From: Puccinellia tenuiflora
Taxonomy: Eukaryota > Streptophyta > Magnoliopsida > Poales > Poaceae
DNA: 64,000 bases
Direction: 5' to 3'
Assembly (NCBI GenBank): GCA_012064385.1
Contig: QRDG01001725.1
Location: forward strand, 310,001-374,000
Made by a program: the position numbers and the translations under genes. Within the stretch, counting starts at the first letter, position 1; each line of letters opens with the position of its first letter. Of the stretch, positions 21,373 to 34,100 are shown piece by piece. The notes under the pieces were generated by a model, which worked only from the letters and a program-made list of their open reading frames with translations, did no database searches and was not told the origin of the DNA.

Positions 21373-22727
21373 GGTGTGGTTGCGGCTGCGGAGATAATCG
21401 CAGGCTTCGGGATGGAGCCACCATTGGAGGAGGTGCCCATCTGCCAGACAGCTACCAGGGCGAACTCCGTCGAGCTGGAGGTGGAGTCCCCAACCCCTAC
21501 CGAGGAAGCGGTGCGACGAGCGCACGCGGAGGATCCGCTGGAGGGCGCCGTCGTGGCCTACGGCGGGGAGGAAAGTCTGCGCCCTCCGGAGCCAATGTCC
21601 TCAGGCGGCGCCGTCATGGTCCTCCGTGGGGAAGACACGACCCGTCTGGAAGACCAGTCTACGGAAGCTGGGCGGGAGATGACGCTGCCCCTTGGACTTG
21701 CGGGACTGCTGTCCTCGGCTCACCGACCCATCGACCGGCTCGCCCAGGGCCTCTTGAGGGAGAGAACCGATATCGACCGGGAGCGTCTGCTCCTCGCGGG
21801 CGCGTGGCGCAAAGTCCAGGAGGCCCGGGCCACGATGGCGCGCGAGAAGCTGTGTGTGGAGGAGGAGGCCAGGAGGCTGGAGGAGTGTGGCCGCGATCAT
21901 GCCCGTGACCTGGAGGCAAGGCTCTCCAGCGCAGAGGAGAAACTGGAGAGGCTTGGCGGCGAGCTAGGTGCGGCCCGTGCGGAAGTGCTAGAGCTGAAGG
22001 AGGGGCGCAACGTCGCTTTGGTGGTGGCCGCGCAGGCGGGGAAAGAGCCCGATGCCGCAGTGGCGGCGATCACCCAGGCGCAGGGGAAGCTCGACGATGC
22101 TGCGGCCGCCACCACGTGCTCTCGGAAGGAAGTGGACGACGCGGTGGCGGCGGCCGAGCAAGCGCGGGTGGAGCGCGACATCGTGACAACAGTGGCCGGA
22201 CAGGTGCAAGCAGAGCACGACGAGGCGGTGGCGCTTACTACGCTGCTGTCGAAGCACCTCGCGGACCTCCATGAGGGGGCCAAGCACCTTCGCTCGTTAG
22301 AGGAGGCTCGCCGTGACATGATGCGAGATTTCGTCAGACGTGGGAGGGTCCTCTGCGAGCGCTTTGGGGCCGAACTCCAGGTCCCCCCGGCGTACCAGGA
22401 GGAAGATCCCGTCAGCCACGCACATCTCTATCTCCAGTTGGTGAAGGAATTGGAGGCCGTGGTTCCTCATCTGGATGATCTTGTGGAGGCGGAATGCCGC
22501 CAGCTGCTGTCCGCGGCTACCACGTGGATCTTCTATAGCCGATCGCTGCGGAGGTCGAGGCTCCCTTGAGGGAGAGGGTGGCGAAGCATGTGGAGGCCCT
22601 TCAGGACATGTGTACACGTTGCGAAGGTGACCCGGCTGCGGCGGAGGACGGCCCTGGCGCCGAAGGATCGGGGGAGGGCGGTGCTGACGCTGAGAGTGGC
22701 GCGCCGCCAATACCCTGCTTCCTGTAA

Positions 22728-23618
22728 CACTTTTAGTAATAGATTATCTTGCCATCTGGCTAACAGCTATCTCCTTGCTTTGTGACCTCCTGTTTTTCCG
22801 CCCTGTGGGTGGGTGAGTGCTCTGCGTCTTAGGGTCCGACCTTTAGTCAACGAGCACTGGTCGCCATTCGTGTCCGGCATGAGTATAGTGGGTGTCGTGA
22901 CCGTTAGCTGGTAAGACACCCAAGAATGCTTCCCGAGGTTTTCCCTTTGGCATATGAGCGAAAAACCACAACAGTTGAAAACAGGGGGAGGGCTTACCGA
23001 TTCAGCTGGCCCACAGCCTGAAAACTCCTTATTGTTCTTGAGGGTGGTTTTCACCCTGCACTGTTTAGGGCTGCTTGAGCCTGCACTGGCAAGTTTAAGC
23101 CTGTGTGCCTTACGAGAAAAAGACAAGTGCCAAGTTTCACCGGGGAGTTGACATGCACGGGAGCTGGCCCGCGAGACAGAGCTCATTGTCGTACTTGGGC
23201 TTATGCTTGTGGGTCCAGCCCGTGCCAAGTTTCACCGGGGACTTGACGTGCACAGGAGCTGGCCCGCGAGACAGAGCTCATTGTCGTACTTGGGCTTATG
23301 CTTGTGGGTCTAGCCCGGCATAGGCACAGTGTCCTAGCCCCCACTCGTGTGGCGCACAGGAAAAACTTATGAGCGATGGGATTTCAACACATAACATGAT
23401 AGGCCTCATGGAGAACCAAATATCATGAAATATGGTCGAAATATTCAAAGTCTTACAGGATGACGGTGCCATATGAGTAGACGCTCTCGTGGCCATATGG
23501 CTTGCAGGGAGAGGACCCCAAGTGGGGCTTGTTTACAAAAAATGCCGTCGTGCTCGAGACGGGGCGTTGCTCGTGTGGCCGACAATGGCGCAGAGGAGCA
23601 GGAAAGTACCCCGTGAAG
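22728..23618. other. Spacer between the convergent genes of element A
   Basis: This is the untranslated interval between the end of the + strand antisense gene and the end of minus-strand pol. It holds no gene I can support. Its only structure is a two-copy 95-bp tandem duplication. Confidence 0.6.
23127..23316. repeat. 95-bp tandem duplication in the element A spacer
   Basis: The sequence starting GTGCCAAGTTTCACCGGGGA at 23127 repeats at 23222, with only a few differences. Confidence 0.85.
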
Positions 23619-23881
23619 TCACAGGTAGAACTTGCGGAGGTGCTCAATGTTCCATGAGTTCTTCACCGGAGTGTCGTCCTATGTTTCCAGTGGCGCCGCG
23701 CCAGGCCGTACCACGCCCGTGACCCTGTATGGTCCCTCCCACATGGGTGAGAGCTTGTGGAGGCCTTCACGGCAGAGGGTCCTCCTGAGGATGAGGTCGC
23801 CGACCTCCAGAGTGCTCCGTCGGATGTGGCGGCTATGGTAGCGGCGTAATCCCTGTTGATACCTGGCGTCACGTATGGCGG
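23619..23881 (-). pseudogene. Element A pol, C-terminal end of integrase region
   Basis: The minus-strand frame reads SRHIRRSTLEVGDLILRR and KLSPMWEGPYRV, the post-catalytic integrase tail of gypsy pol, and ends NIEHLRKFYL then a stop at 23619-23621. A premature stop lies at 23679-23681. The upstream part of the same gene is at 49898-~50168; the two are separated by the nested insertions D, B and C. Catalytic domains of A are not in the window. Confidence 0.8.
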
Positions 23882-24525
23882 TGATACGTCTCAAACGTAT
23901 CTATAATTTTTTAGTGATCCAGGCTAGTTTTGTGATATTGTCACATGTTTTTACTGTCATTTACATCATTTTTATGCATTTTGTCGGACTAACCTATTTA
24001 CAAGATGCCAAGTGCTAGTTCCCTGTTTTTGCTGTTTTTGTATTTCAGAAAATTTACTTCTGGAAATATTCTCGGAATTGGACGAAAATTTACGGAGATT
24101 TTTTATGTGAAATAAGACACCCGGAGACAAAAGGGGAGCCTGAGGGGCCACCCACAGGGCGCAGGCGGCCTCCTGCCGCGACCCCCCTAGGACCCGTGGG
24201 TGGGGCCCGCCCCTGCTCGTGGGGCACCCCCTCGGCCCCCTCCAACGCCAATGAAATCCCTTTTAACCTAAAAACGTCGAGGCGGCTATTATTTTCTAGA
24301 AACTCGTCCCCGATGCACCGTCACCGAAAACCCTAGTTCAGGGTCCAATCTGAAGCTGATCCCGGCACTCTGCTGGAGGGGAGATCGATCCCGGAGGGCT
24401 CTTCATCGCCATGCCTTCCTCCGGGATGATTTGTGAGTAGTCTCACCTTGGACTACGGGTCCATGGCAGTAGCTAGTTGGTAGTCTCTCTCTTGTGCTTC
24501 ATATCTTATGATCTTGTGAGCTGCC

Positions 24526-25942
24526 TGATGCATGTAAAATGCATACATGAACTTTGCACTATAATAGTTGTATTCCATTCATATTTGCATCATATAAGGG
24601 GTATATTACTGTTATTTAATGGTTTTTGGTAATTAATAATTATTTCCCCTATTTATGGAATTAAAAAAACCCAATTTCTTTCCTTATTTATTTCAGGGCC
24701 TTAACGACGTCATAATGAGCTGAAAATTTACAGGGATCATTTTTTTGGAAGGAGGAAGACCTCAGAGCAAAGGAAGCAACCAAACAGAGGCCGGAGGGCC
24801 AAAAGAGGGTGCCCCACGCGGCCCCTGTACCTGGCCGCGTGGGCCCACCTCTTTTGGGCCTCGTGGCTCCGTTTGGGGACGATCCTTCTTCCCGAAGCTT
24901 CCTCGTGACCTAAAAATGACTATAAAAATACTCCCCCGATGTTTTCCAGAAGGAGGCGGCGGAGAAACGCAAAACCAGAAACAGAGAGGCAGAAGGCTGC
25001 CACCGGAGAAGATCGGAGGGGGGAAACACCGCCGGAATCCACCTCCGGAGAGCTCCACCCCCCTCCGGCGTGTTCATCATCAACATCTACAGCAAGATCA
25101 TCTCCATCACCCCCAACGACATCTCCACCGTCTCTATGATGAAGGGGGAGTAGTCTTCATCGGGGCTGAGGGCTCATGCCGGTAGCTATGTGGTTTATCT
25201 CTCTCTCCCATGGTATGATCTTTATGTGATCATGAGCTTTGTAATCTAGTTGAATCCATAGATGTTACTCTTCTTTATCTTATGAATTATGCTATTCAAG
25301 TGGTTTTATTAATGTAATTTCTGGAGTCACCTTTGTCCCATGGTGTGAAGTTGACATTGTGTGCATCGTGTGTGGCTCTTAGGCTAAAGATTATATGAAT
25401 ACTTATCATGAGTTATTATTTGTGTTGGATGTCTCTATGATATTGTGGTGTTTGTTAGTACTATCTTTGGATGCGGATAGTGACAAGCATGAAGTGTCCC
25501 TAGATGTGGAATGCAACTTTAAGGTGTGCTTTTATAGCCGTACGCAATGGATTGTTGTTCGTTATCCAACCGGATTATAGTTCAGGGTAGCATAGTGAAG
25601 AGGAAATATCTATGTATTCAATTATATTATTATTGTTGAGAGTGACCACTAGTGAAAGTATGATCCCTAGGCCTTATTTCCAAACACCGTTTACACCTTT
25701 GTCTTGTCCTCTTGCATTGAAGAGGATTGGGACACTTTTACATTTTTGTTTTGTTACATTAAAACCTCCATCCATTAAGTCAACCATCTTGTTCCTTAAA
25801 CTTGTTTAGTGCATAATCAACTAAAACTTGTGACACTTTAGTTGTAAGGAATAGATAACTTTTCCTTCTTGCTCCTGCGGATCGATACCCTATTTTCACA
25901 TTGAGAGTTGCTACAGTGATCCCCTGCTCTTCGGGGTTATCA
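24526..25942 (+). repeat. 5' LTR of element B
   Basis: It starts TGATGCATGTAAAATG and ends GGGGTTATCA. It preserves the uninterrupted version (near 25210) of the site where CACTA2 later inserted in the 3' LTR. Confidence 0.9.
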
Positions 25943-25952
25943 AGTACTTTTC

Positions 25953-25970
25953 TGGCGCCGTTGCCGGGGA
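25953..25970 (+). other. Primer-binding site of element B
   Basis: TGGCGCCGTTGCCGGGGA begins 11 bases after the 5' LTR. The first 16 bases fit the complement of the 3' end of plant tRNA-Asp. Confidence 0.7.
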
Positions 25971-26160
25971 GCGTAGCGCTTAAGTTTCTATTCTTGTGTG
26001 CACTAGACTTTAGATTTATTTTATCTTGTTTTATATCTTGCAATCATCTAAGCTTGGGGAGGTTGCTCTTTAACTTGTTTGGTTGTGAAGTTTTTCTTAG
26101 CTTTAATTTCAGCTTTGCATTCACTTTATCCATATAACAAAAACCCAAAAAAATTAGAAA

Positions 26161-26925
26161 ATGGAAAACAACAAAAAAATTAGAGAGCTTTATAAAATTT
26201 ATCTTGAAAGTGGTCATGATGCTTTTGAAGAGAAAATTAAAAAACCTATGGAATTTTATTTGCATAACAATCATGCTAGTAGCTATGTTATTATTATGAT
26301 TTCTTTGAATGCCATTGTTGCTAATACTATGGAAAATTGCAAGCTCGGGGATGCCGGTTTTGATGAATATGATCTTTTTAGTTCCCCAGCTATAGAGGAG
26401 AAAATTTATTTTGATGATACTATGCCTCCTATATATGATGATTATAATGATGAATGTGATCTTTTTAGTCCACCTACTATTGAGGAAAAAGTTTATTATG
26501 ATCATGATATGCCTCCTATTTATGATGATTACAATGATGGCTATGGTAGTTTTACTCCCACTATTACTAATGAGAAGGATTTTACTTATGTGGAGAGTAA
26601 TAATTATAATACTTTTATGCATGTGAATCATGACAAGAATGCTTTATATGATACTTATGTTGTTCAGTTTGTTCATGATGGTAGTGAGATTTATTATGAG
26701 AGAGGGAAGCATGTCTCTAAATATCTCAATAATATTAAGTTTCCTCTCTTTATGTTTAAACTTTTGAAGTCCCACTTGTTTTGCCTTCTTATACTAATTA
26801 CTATATGCTTCATTGATTTATTTTCTTACAAGATCCCAATGCATGGGAAGTGGGTTAGACTTAAATGTGTTTCATATTTTTCTCTTGATGCTCTTTTTTG
26901 CATTTCAATTCTTATTCCTATGTGA
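26161..26925 (+). CDS. Element B ORF: acidic repeat protein with C-terminal hydrophobic region, unknown function
   Basis: The intact 254-codon ORF is AT-rich, unlike the GC-rich genes of element C. I do not recognise a family with known function. The N-terminal 60 residues are mixed and charged. About residues 75-135 hold two copies of an acidic repeat (YDLFSSPAIEEKIYFDD and CDLFSPPTIEEKVYYDH, each followed by MPPIYDDYND). The C-terminus has two hydrophobic stretches (LFCLLILITICFIDLF and ALFCISILIPM) that may be membrane segments. It is the only long ORF in B. It lies about 210 bp after the PBS, where gag would be, so a packaging role is possible but only inferred from position. Confidence 0.55.
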   Translation: MENNKKIRELYKIYLESGHDAFEEKIKKPMEFYLHNNHASSYVIIMISLNAIVANTMENCKLGDAGFDEYDLFSSPAIEEKIYFDDTMPPIYDDYNDECDLFSPPTIEEKVYYDHDMPPIYDDYNDGYGSFTPTITNEKDFTYVESNNYNTFMHVNHDKNALYDTYVVQFVHDGSEIYYERGKHVSKYLNNIKFPLFMFKLLKSHLFCLLILITICFIDLFSYKIPMHGKWVRLKCVSYFSLDALFCISILIPM

Positions 26926-27497
26926 GAATCATAAGATAACCTCTTTTGAGAGGTGGGATTGAACAATAGTGATTTGCTGTCCAGAAAACAGATTCCTAAG
27001 CTTCACTGCGAAAATGTTATAAATGACATAAGAGGAATTTTGACCTGATATTTTACGGAAGCAATCTTCATCTATTAATACATAATTCATTAGTTCAAAG
27101 TTTTTTGGTTTGAGTAACGTAAGTGGCTCTGAAAATTCACTCTTTACGGGCTGTCCAGTTTTTGACAGATTCTGTCTTTATTTCGCATTGCTCTGATTAC
27201 TTGTGTTTTGTGTGGTTCTATTGATCAAAGATCCATGCAAAACCATAGTAATATTAGCTAATGTGTATAGTAAACTCATTATATGTCTTTGCTGTATCTA
27301 TGGAGATTTAATTTATGGAGACACTAACCCCTCTAATCAAGTTTTATGATGAGTTATGTGTGAAGAGAACTTTTCAAGTGGAAGAGTTGAGGGTGATAAA
27401 CAAATATCAATAGGGACAAACACTCAAGCTTGGGGATGTTACCCCTAGGCTCACCCTACATATATCAAGTAAGTACAAGAATTTAAGCTTGGGGATG
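26926..27497. other. Element B internal region, no gene seen
   Basis: AT-rich untranslated sequence. Two copies of AAGCTTGGGGATG end at 27438 and 27497. The second abuts the insertion point of element C. Confidence 0.6.
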
Positions 27498-28162
27498 TGT
27501 CGGGGATATGAACCCCGGATATCCCAAGGAGGTTCATTTCTTCGAGACTCCAAGTGCCGCCTGAAGCCAGCCGCCTGAAGCAGGCCGCCTGGATCTATCC
27601 GGATGCAGACATCCGGCTGGGCTGGAGCCGGACGCGAACAACCGAAAACTCCGTACGGGTGGGCCCGGATCACGTAACTGCTCCTGGTGAACAGTACTCG
27701 CTGTCGGGCATCTCCTGTACCGAATCATGACAACAAGCTCCAGCCGGCTCGAAACCGTAGTGATGTCATAGGGGCAAACATGTAACTTCCCTGTAACCCA
27801 GAACCCTAGCCCGCTGCCTATATAAGGCGGGCTAGAGCCTCCTGCGCGAGGCAGGTGATATGCAATTTAGAGGAAGACAGGAGACACTCATAGGATCATC
27901 TTCAACCTTCAGCCGGCTAGAATCTCCAGCCGGCTGCCACCCGAAACAGCTCTAGGAGCACCTTTGTAGTCCGATTCTGTGATCAAGCAATAAGAACAAG
28001 AAGAGCAGGACGTAGGGGTGTTACCTCCACAAGAGGGCCCCGAACCTGGGTAACTAGCGTGTGTTTGCGTGCTTGTTGCCCAATCCCGCGCGAGCATCCA
28101 TCGTTGCCTTCCCCACAATCTTTTCCATCTCTGATGGATATGCCGTGCAACCCACCACGACA
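27498..28162 (+). repeat. 5' LTR of element C
   Basis: 665 bp from TGTCGGGGATATGAACC to CCACCACGACA. A TATATAA box lies at 27819-27825. Confidence 0.92.
27819..27825 (+). promoter_or_regulatory. TATA box of 5' LTR C
   Basis: TATATAA in the context TGCCTATATAAGGCGG, conserved in the 3' LTR at 42955-42961. Confidence 0.75.
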
Positions 28163-28164
28163 TT

Positions 28165-28182
28165 TGGCGCTCACCGTGGGGC
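28165..28182 (+). other. Primer-binding site of element C
   Basis: TGGCGCTCACCGTGGGGC begins two bases after the 5' LTR end. The tRNA was not identified. Confidence 0.6.
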
Positions 28183-28224
28183 TCGTGGCGAGCGGAGTCA
28201 CGTTCTGCGCGGGATCCCGGACTG

Positions 28225-31100
28225 TAGATGATCGGCGGATCGTCTCCGGCCTTGTGCTCTCCATCGGCTCCATCGGCTGCGTCCTCGACAACACCAACAG
28301 CTTCGCCGACGTGGACGTCACCAGCGGAGGAGCGGTCGTCACCCTTGGCGATTTCCACGTCTACGTCGCCGTCGCCGCCAAGGAGTACCCGGAGGTGGTC
28401 TACTCTAGCTTGGCTCCTTCGATCTTCGACGCCAGCACCTGCAACGACGACTCCACCTTCGGCTACCTCAACTCCGGCGACGCGGGCCGCGACGTCGCCA
28501 AGCTCAACGTCTACGCCGAGGTGCACATGGTCGAGCACGCGGCGGCAGGAGGCTTCGTCGCCGCTACTATTCATGAAGCTGGCGAACCTTCTCGTTTCCA
28601 GCGCAATCTGGACGCCGACTTCGAGCTGCTAAGCACCCCCATCACGTCGGGTGCGGATCCAGCCAAGGCGGCAGCTGAACTCGAGAGGATGCGTCAACAG
28701 ATATACGACAAGGCTCTTCACCTCGCATCAACGCAGCGCCGACTCAACGCCACGATGCGCGAGTACAACACCGTCCACGGCTTCGAGCCGGCAAGGGGCA
28801 ACACGGAGAAGCTGAATGAAGTCCGACGCAAAGGAGGGGATCTCGGAGGTGTCCTGAACCGTGCTGGCCAGCCGCACGAGCATTCGGACATCATCCTGCC
28901 CGAGTACAGCAACCCGGTGCAAAACATGAAGGCTGCGGAGGCGGCCGCAGCGGAACTACCCCATCTCCAAGGCGAGGAGCTACGCCAGCAAGCGTGCCGA
29001 GTCCAGGAGCTTATCGCTGCGGCCAACCGGCAGCAACGCGAAACCGAGATAACGGCGAGCCGGGAGTATCATGAGCCGCCTCCAGGCTACGATGCAGCCG
29101 GCAAGTCCAAGCAAGGCGCTGAGGCATCATCCACGAGCCGCGGAAGGGCGAAGGACAAGCAACCACGAGTTCATCGCGAGGGGAGCGCGAGCTCGCATCC
29201 TCGTGATCACGGCCGCGATTCGGCTGGACGACGCAAAGAAGGCAACCGGAACGAGCCGCAAACCGGCCGCAGTGTCAAGGAGCGAGTCGGCCACAAGGTC
29301 ACCATCGATGAACGCCTAGGGCCGCTGAGACCCGAGACTAGCGACGACGCACGCCACCGCATCGACGTGCTCAAGCTGTCAAGCATCATCGAGGAAGAAG
29401 ACATCGCCGCCCATCATTGTTTCGGACCCCGCATCCGGAGCGAGCGATTCCCGAAGGGATTCACCCTTCCCAGGGACACACCCAAGTACAACGGCACCGC
29501 GAAGCCGGAAGACTGGCTCACCGATTACGACACGGCGGTCAACATTGCAGGCGGCAACAAGCGGGTGGCCGTGCACTACGTGCCACTCATGCTCCAGGGA
29601 TCGGCACGGACTTGGCTCAACAGCCTTCCAAAGGAGAGCGTCAACAGCTGGCTGGACTTCGAGGAATTGTTTAACCGCAATTTCACCGGCACCTATTAGT
29701 GCCCTGGCAACGCACAGCTGCTCGCGCTGTGCAAGCAGAAGGACGGCGAGTCGGACCGAGCTTACCTCACCCGATGGACAAGCCTACGCAACTCCTGCGA
29801 GGGGGTTCTCGAGCTCCAAGCCGTCCAGTACTTCATCCAAGGTTGCCGAGATCAGACGCTGCTCAAGCACCGGCTCCTAAGGAAGAGCCCGAAGACCATG
29901 GCAGAACTCATGGCAATCGCCGACGAGTACACCACCGCCGATGCGGGCATGACCAACCCGATCCGACTCGACGAAGCCGGAAGAATCATCACGACGGAGC
30001 TGGCTGCACGCCGTAGCCGGACGGAGAACCAAGAAGGAGGAAAATCGACCCGGCGAGATCCCGACGCGGCTGGCAAGCGCAAGTCCGCAGACGACCGCGT
30101 TGAGTCCAAGGTCGTCGCCACGACCGAGGGAAGGCCAGCAGGAGGCTTCGACAACCGCTGCATGAGGACTAGCAGCGACATGCGCCGAACGAGGGCGAGG
30201 AACAACTACGACTACTTGCTCGATCAACCGTGCCGGAACCATGGCGACCGGCCAGCGAACCACACCGTTCGGCAATGCACCCTCGGCCGCCCAAGGCCAC
30301 CACCGTACGAGCGGCGAAACCCGCCTCCGCCTCGGGATGAGGCTGGACGGGACGATCGAGGACGCGACGACAGGCGACGCGAAGATAGGAGTCGCGATGA
30401 CCGCCAACGCGAGGAAGAGAGGAGGGAACGCCTTCCAGCTCTGCCTCCAAGGGGTCCAGACGGCTGCCAGAATCCGGATGCCGCCTACATCGTGTTCGTC
30501 AGCGAGCGCGACGACAAGCGAAGCCGGCGCGAACGGTTCAAGGAGGTGAACGCGGTTGTTCCACCTGTCCCCCAGTACCTCAACTGGTCGCAGGAACCAA
30601 TCACGTGGGACCGCAGCGACCACCCGGAGCTGATGCCCAACCCAGGTGGATATGCTCTAGTCCTAGAGCCCATGATCATCTCCACCAAGCGTGCCTGCAC
30701 CTTCTCACGCGTCCTCATTGACGGGGGCAGCAGCATCAACATCCTCTACCGCGACACGCTGGAGAAGCTAGGGATCTCCGAATCCAGCTTGACGCCGAGC
30801 CGGACGGTCTTCCACGGCATCGTGCCGGGGCGAGCCGGCTCATCCATGGGCCTCATCCGGCTGGACGTCCTATTCGGCACCAAGAGCAACCACCGCCGCG
30901 AGACTGTCTCCTTCGAGGTGGTCGACCACTCCAGCGCCTACCACGCCATCCTCGGGTGGCCGGTGCTCGCCAAGTTCATGGCGGTACCCCACTACGCCCA
31001 CGCGGGATCATCACCGTCGCCGGAGACTACAAACGCTCCATCGCCTGCGCCTCCGACAGCGCGAAGGTGGCCGAGACCATGGTCTGCAATGACGAGATGA
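28225..31100 (+). pseudogene. Element C gag and protease, broken by a stop and a deletion
   Basis: One frame runs across the region, with a stop TAG at 29697-29699 inside the retrotransposon gag domain (FPKGFTLPRDTPKYNG to AELMAIADEYTTAD, about 29450-29940). The region before it is Ala/Arg-rich with coiled-coil character. After it come a basic, Arg/Asp-rich segment, a Cys/His cluster (PCRNHGDRPANHTVRQC, about 30230) and an aspartic protease with VLIDGGSSINILY (about 30710). The frame is lost near 30990-31005, where homologous sequence resumes two frames over, most simply by a deletion of about 25-28 nt. The start codon is uncertain: the frame is open from within the LTR and no single ATG stands out. 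Confidence 0.82.
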
Positions 31101-34100
31101 AGCAATTCAAGCGCAAGGCCAACGAGGAGAAGCTGGAGATTCCGGAGTCGGCCAAGCCGGCTGGCGAGTCGAGCTTCCAGGCGGCGCGAGACACGAAGAA
31201 GATCTACTTCGACGACACCGACAAGTCCAAGTTCATCACCGTGGGGGCGAGCCTGGACCCCAAATAGGAAAGCGCGCTCGTCGAGTTCCTCCGTGGGAAC
31301 CGGGACATCTTCGCATGGTCCCCCAAGGACATGCCGGGTGTACCGAGGGAACTCGCCGAGCACTCTCTACACGTCCGTCCGGACGCCAAGCCAGTGAAGC
31401 AGTCCCTGCGTCGCTTCGCAGAAGGAAGAAGACAGTTGATATGAGAAGAGATAGCGCGGCTACTTGCAGCCGGATTCATCAAAGAAGTACAACACACGGA
31501 GTGGCTAGCCAATCCGGTGATGGTGGAAACGAAGAACAAGAAATGGCGAATGTGTGTCGACTACACACACCTCAACAAGGCCTGCCCCAAGGACCCCTTC
31601 GCACTGCCACGAATCGACCAAGTGATCGACTCCACGGCCGGCTGCGACCTCCTCTCCCTCCTCGACGCCTACTCCGGCTACCATCAAATTCCGCTGAATC
31701 CGGACGATCAGCTCAAGACCGCCTTCATCACCCCCTACGGCCCGTTCTGCTACACCACCATGCCGTTCGGCTTGAAGAACGCGGGAGCGACATACCAACG
31801 GTGCATGCAAAAATGTCTGCACGACCAAATCGGTCGCAACGCGCACGCATACGTCGACGACGTCGTCATCAAGACCAAGGAGAAGCACACCCTCCTCGCC
31901 GACCTCAAAGAAACCTTTGACAACCTGCGCCGCTTCCAGATGAAGCTCAACCCGGAGAAGTGTGTGTTCGGCGTTCCAGCCGGACAGCTACTTGGATACC
32001 TCGTGTCGGCACGAGGGATCGAGGCCAACCCGGAGAAAATCGCCGCCATCGACAACATGCGACAACCAAGAAGCGTCAAGGACATCCAAAAGTTCACCGG
32101 TTGTCTGGCATCGCTCAGCCGCTTCATCAGCCGGCTCGGCGAGAAGGCTCTCCCGCTCTAGCAATTGCTGAAGAAGACTGACAAGTTCGTCTGGAGCGAC
32201 GCGGCGGATGCCGCCTTCAAGGAACTCAAGCGTGCGATGGCCACCGCACCGGTCTTAGCACCTCCGACTCCGAAGGAGCCCATGCTCATGTATATCGCCG
32301 CCTCCAACCGAGTCGTCAGCGTCGTCCTGGTGGTTGAACGAGATGAAGCCGGCAAGCAGCGGCCGGTTCAGCGGCCAGTCTATTACCTCAGCGAGGTGCT
32401 CTCTCAGTCGAAGCAGAATTACCCACACTACCAGAAGTTCGTATACGGCGTGTACATGGCCACGAAGAAGCTGAAGCACTACTTTCAAGAGTATCCGATC
32501 AAAGTGATAAGCGACGCACCGCTAGCCGAGATCATAGGCAACAAGGACGCAACCGGCAGAGTTGCGAAATGGGCGATCAACCTGACGGCGCACGGAGTCG
32601 AATACGACAAAAGAACGGCAATCAAGTCACAAGAGCTGGCAGACTTTCTAGCCGACTGGACGGAGATGGACCACACTCCACCGCCACCCGACTCCGGCCA
32701 GCATTGGCTCATGCACTTCGATGGTTCCAAAAGATACTGGGGACTCGGCGCCGGAGTCGTCCTCACCTCACCTAAGGGGGGCCGACTCGAGTACGTGCTA
32801 CAAATCCACTTCACGGCGTCCAACAACGTAGCTGAATATGAAGCTCTCGCGCACGGCCTCAAACTCGCCAAGGCCATGAACATCAAGCGAATCCTCTGCT
32901 ACGGCGACTCCGACTTGGTGGTCCAGCAAACCACCGGCCATTGGGACGCCAAGGACCCCAACATGGCCGCCTACCGCTTCTTCGTCCAGCAGCTCGCGGG
33001 ATGCTTCGACAGATGTGAATTTCACCACATACACCGCTCCAACAACGACGCAGCTGACACTTTGGCGAACATTGGCTCTCTCCGCGAGGAAATCCCACCC
33101 GGCGTCGCCCTTGAGAAGCTCTATAAGCCATCCATCACGCCGTGTCCCGGCTCCGACTCCATCCGGATGCCGCCTGGCGCGGAGTCGGCTGGGCCGGCTC
33201 CAGGCGAGACGGAATCCGTCGAGGTCATCGTCATCGAAGAAGCTCCGCCATGGACCCAACCCTTCCTCGCCTACCTCGCCAACGACGAGCTCCCGGCGGA
33301 CGAGCTCACCGCCAGGCAAATCAAACACCGGGCAAGTGCTTATACCATCATCAACAACGAGCTATACAAGCGCAGTGTCTCTGGGATATTCCAGCGCTGT
33401 GTGAGCCAAGAGGAAGGAATCAAGATACTCAAAGAAATCCATCAAGGCGAATGCGGTCATCACGCATCCTCAAGGGCAATTGTGGCTAAGGCGTTCAGGC
33501 ACGGGTTCTACTGGCCGACCGCGCTGGCAGATGCGAACCAGCTGGTCCGGCTCTGCAATGGCTGTCAACGATTTGCGACGCAGAAGCACACGCCTGCTTC
33601 AGCACTCAAGACAGTTCCTATCACTTGGCCGTTTGCCGTCTGGGGACTCGACATGGTCGGCCCGTTGAGAAGATCCAGTGGAGGCATGATACACTTGCTG
33701 GTAGCAGTCGACAAGTTCACAAAATGGATTGAAGCCAAGCCGATCAAGAAACTGGATGGACCAACAGCAGTCAAGTTCTTCAAAAGCATCATCTACCGCT
33801 TCGGATATCCCAACAGCATCATCACGGATAAAGGGTCGAACTTCGTCAAGGGAGAATTCGCCAAGTTCTGCGGCAGGACCGGCATCCGGCTCGACGTGGC
33901 CTCTGTTGCACATCCACAGTCAAACGGGCAGGTCGAGCGGGCAAACGGCCTCATCCTATCCGGCATCAAGCCTCGGTTGCTCGAACCGCTCGAGCGAGCA
34001 GCCGTCGCGTGGGAAGAAGAACTACCTTCCGTCCTCTGGAGCCTAAGGACGACACCGAATCGCTCAACCGGCTTCACCCCCTTCTTCCTCGTCCATGGGG

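Larger units (their letters stand above)
8600..22727 (+). pseudogene. Antisense gene of element A, exon 2 (coiled coil), split by CACTA1
   Basis: Coding sequence occupies 8600-8892 and 21373-22727. The left part is Ala-rich. The right part is a long coiled coil with heptad-like charged stretches such as ARLSSAEEKLERLGGELGAA, followed by a C-terminal region with LYLQLVKELEAVVPHL. If the CACTA element and one copy of its 3-bp TSD are removed, the frame continues without a break across the insertion site, which shows the site was coding when hit. A frameshift near 22540 lets the last part run to a TAA at 22725-22727. The pairing of a gypsy-type N-terminal domain with a coiled coil matches the antisense gene of element C. 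Confidence 0.6.
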
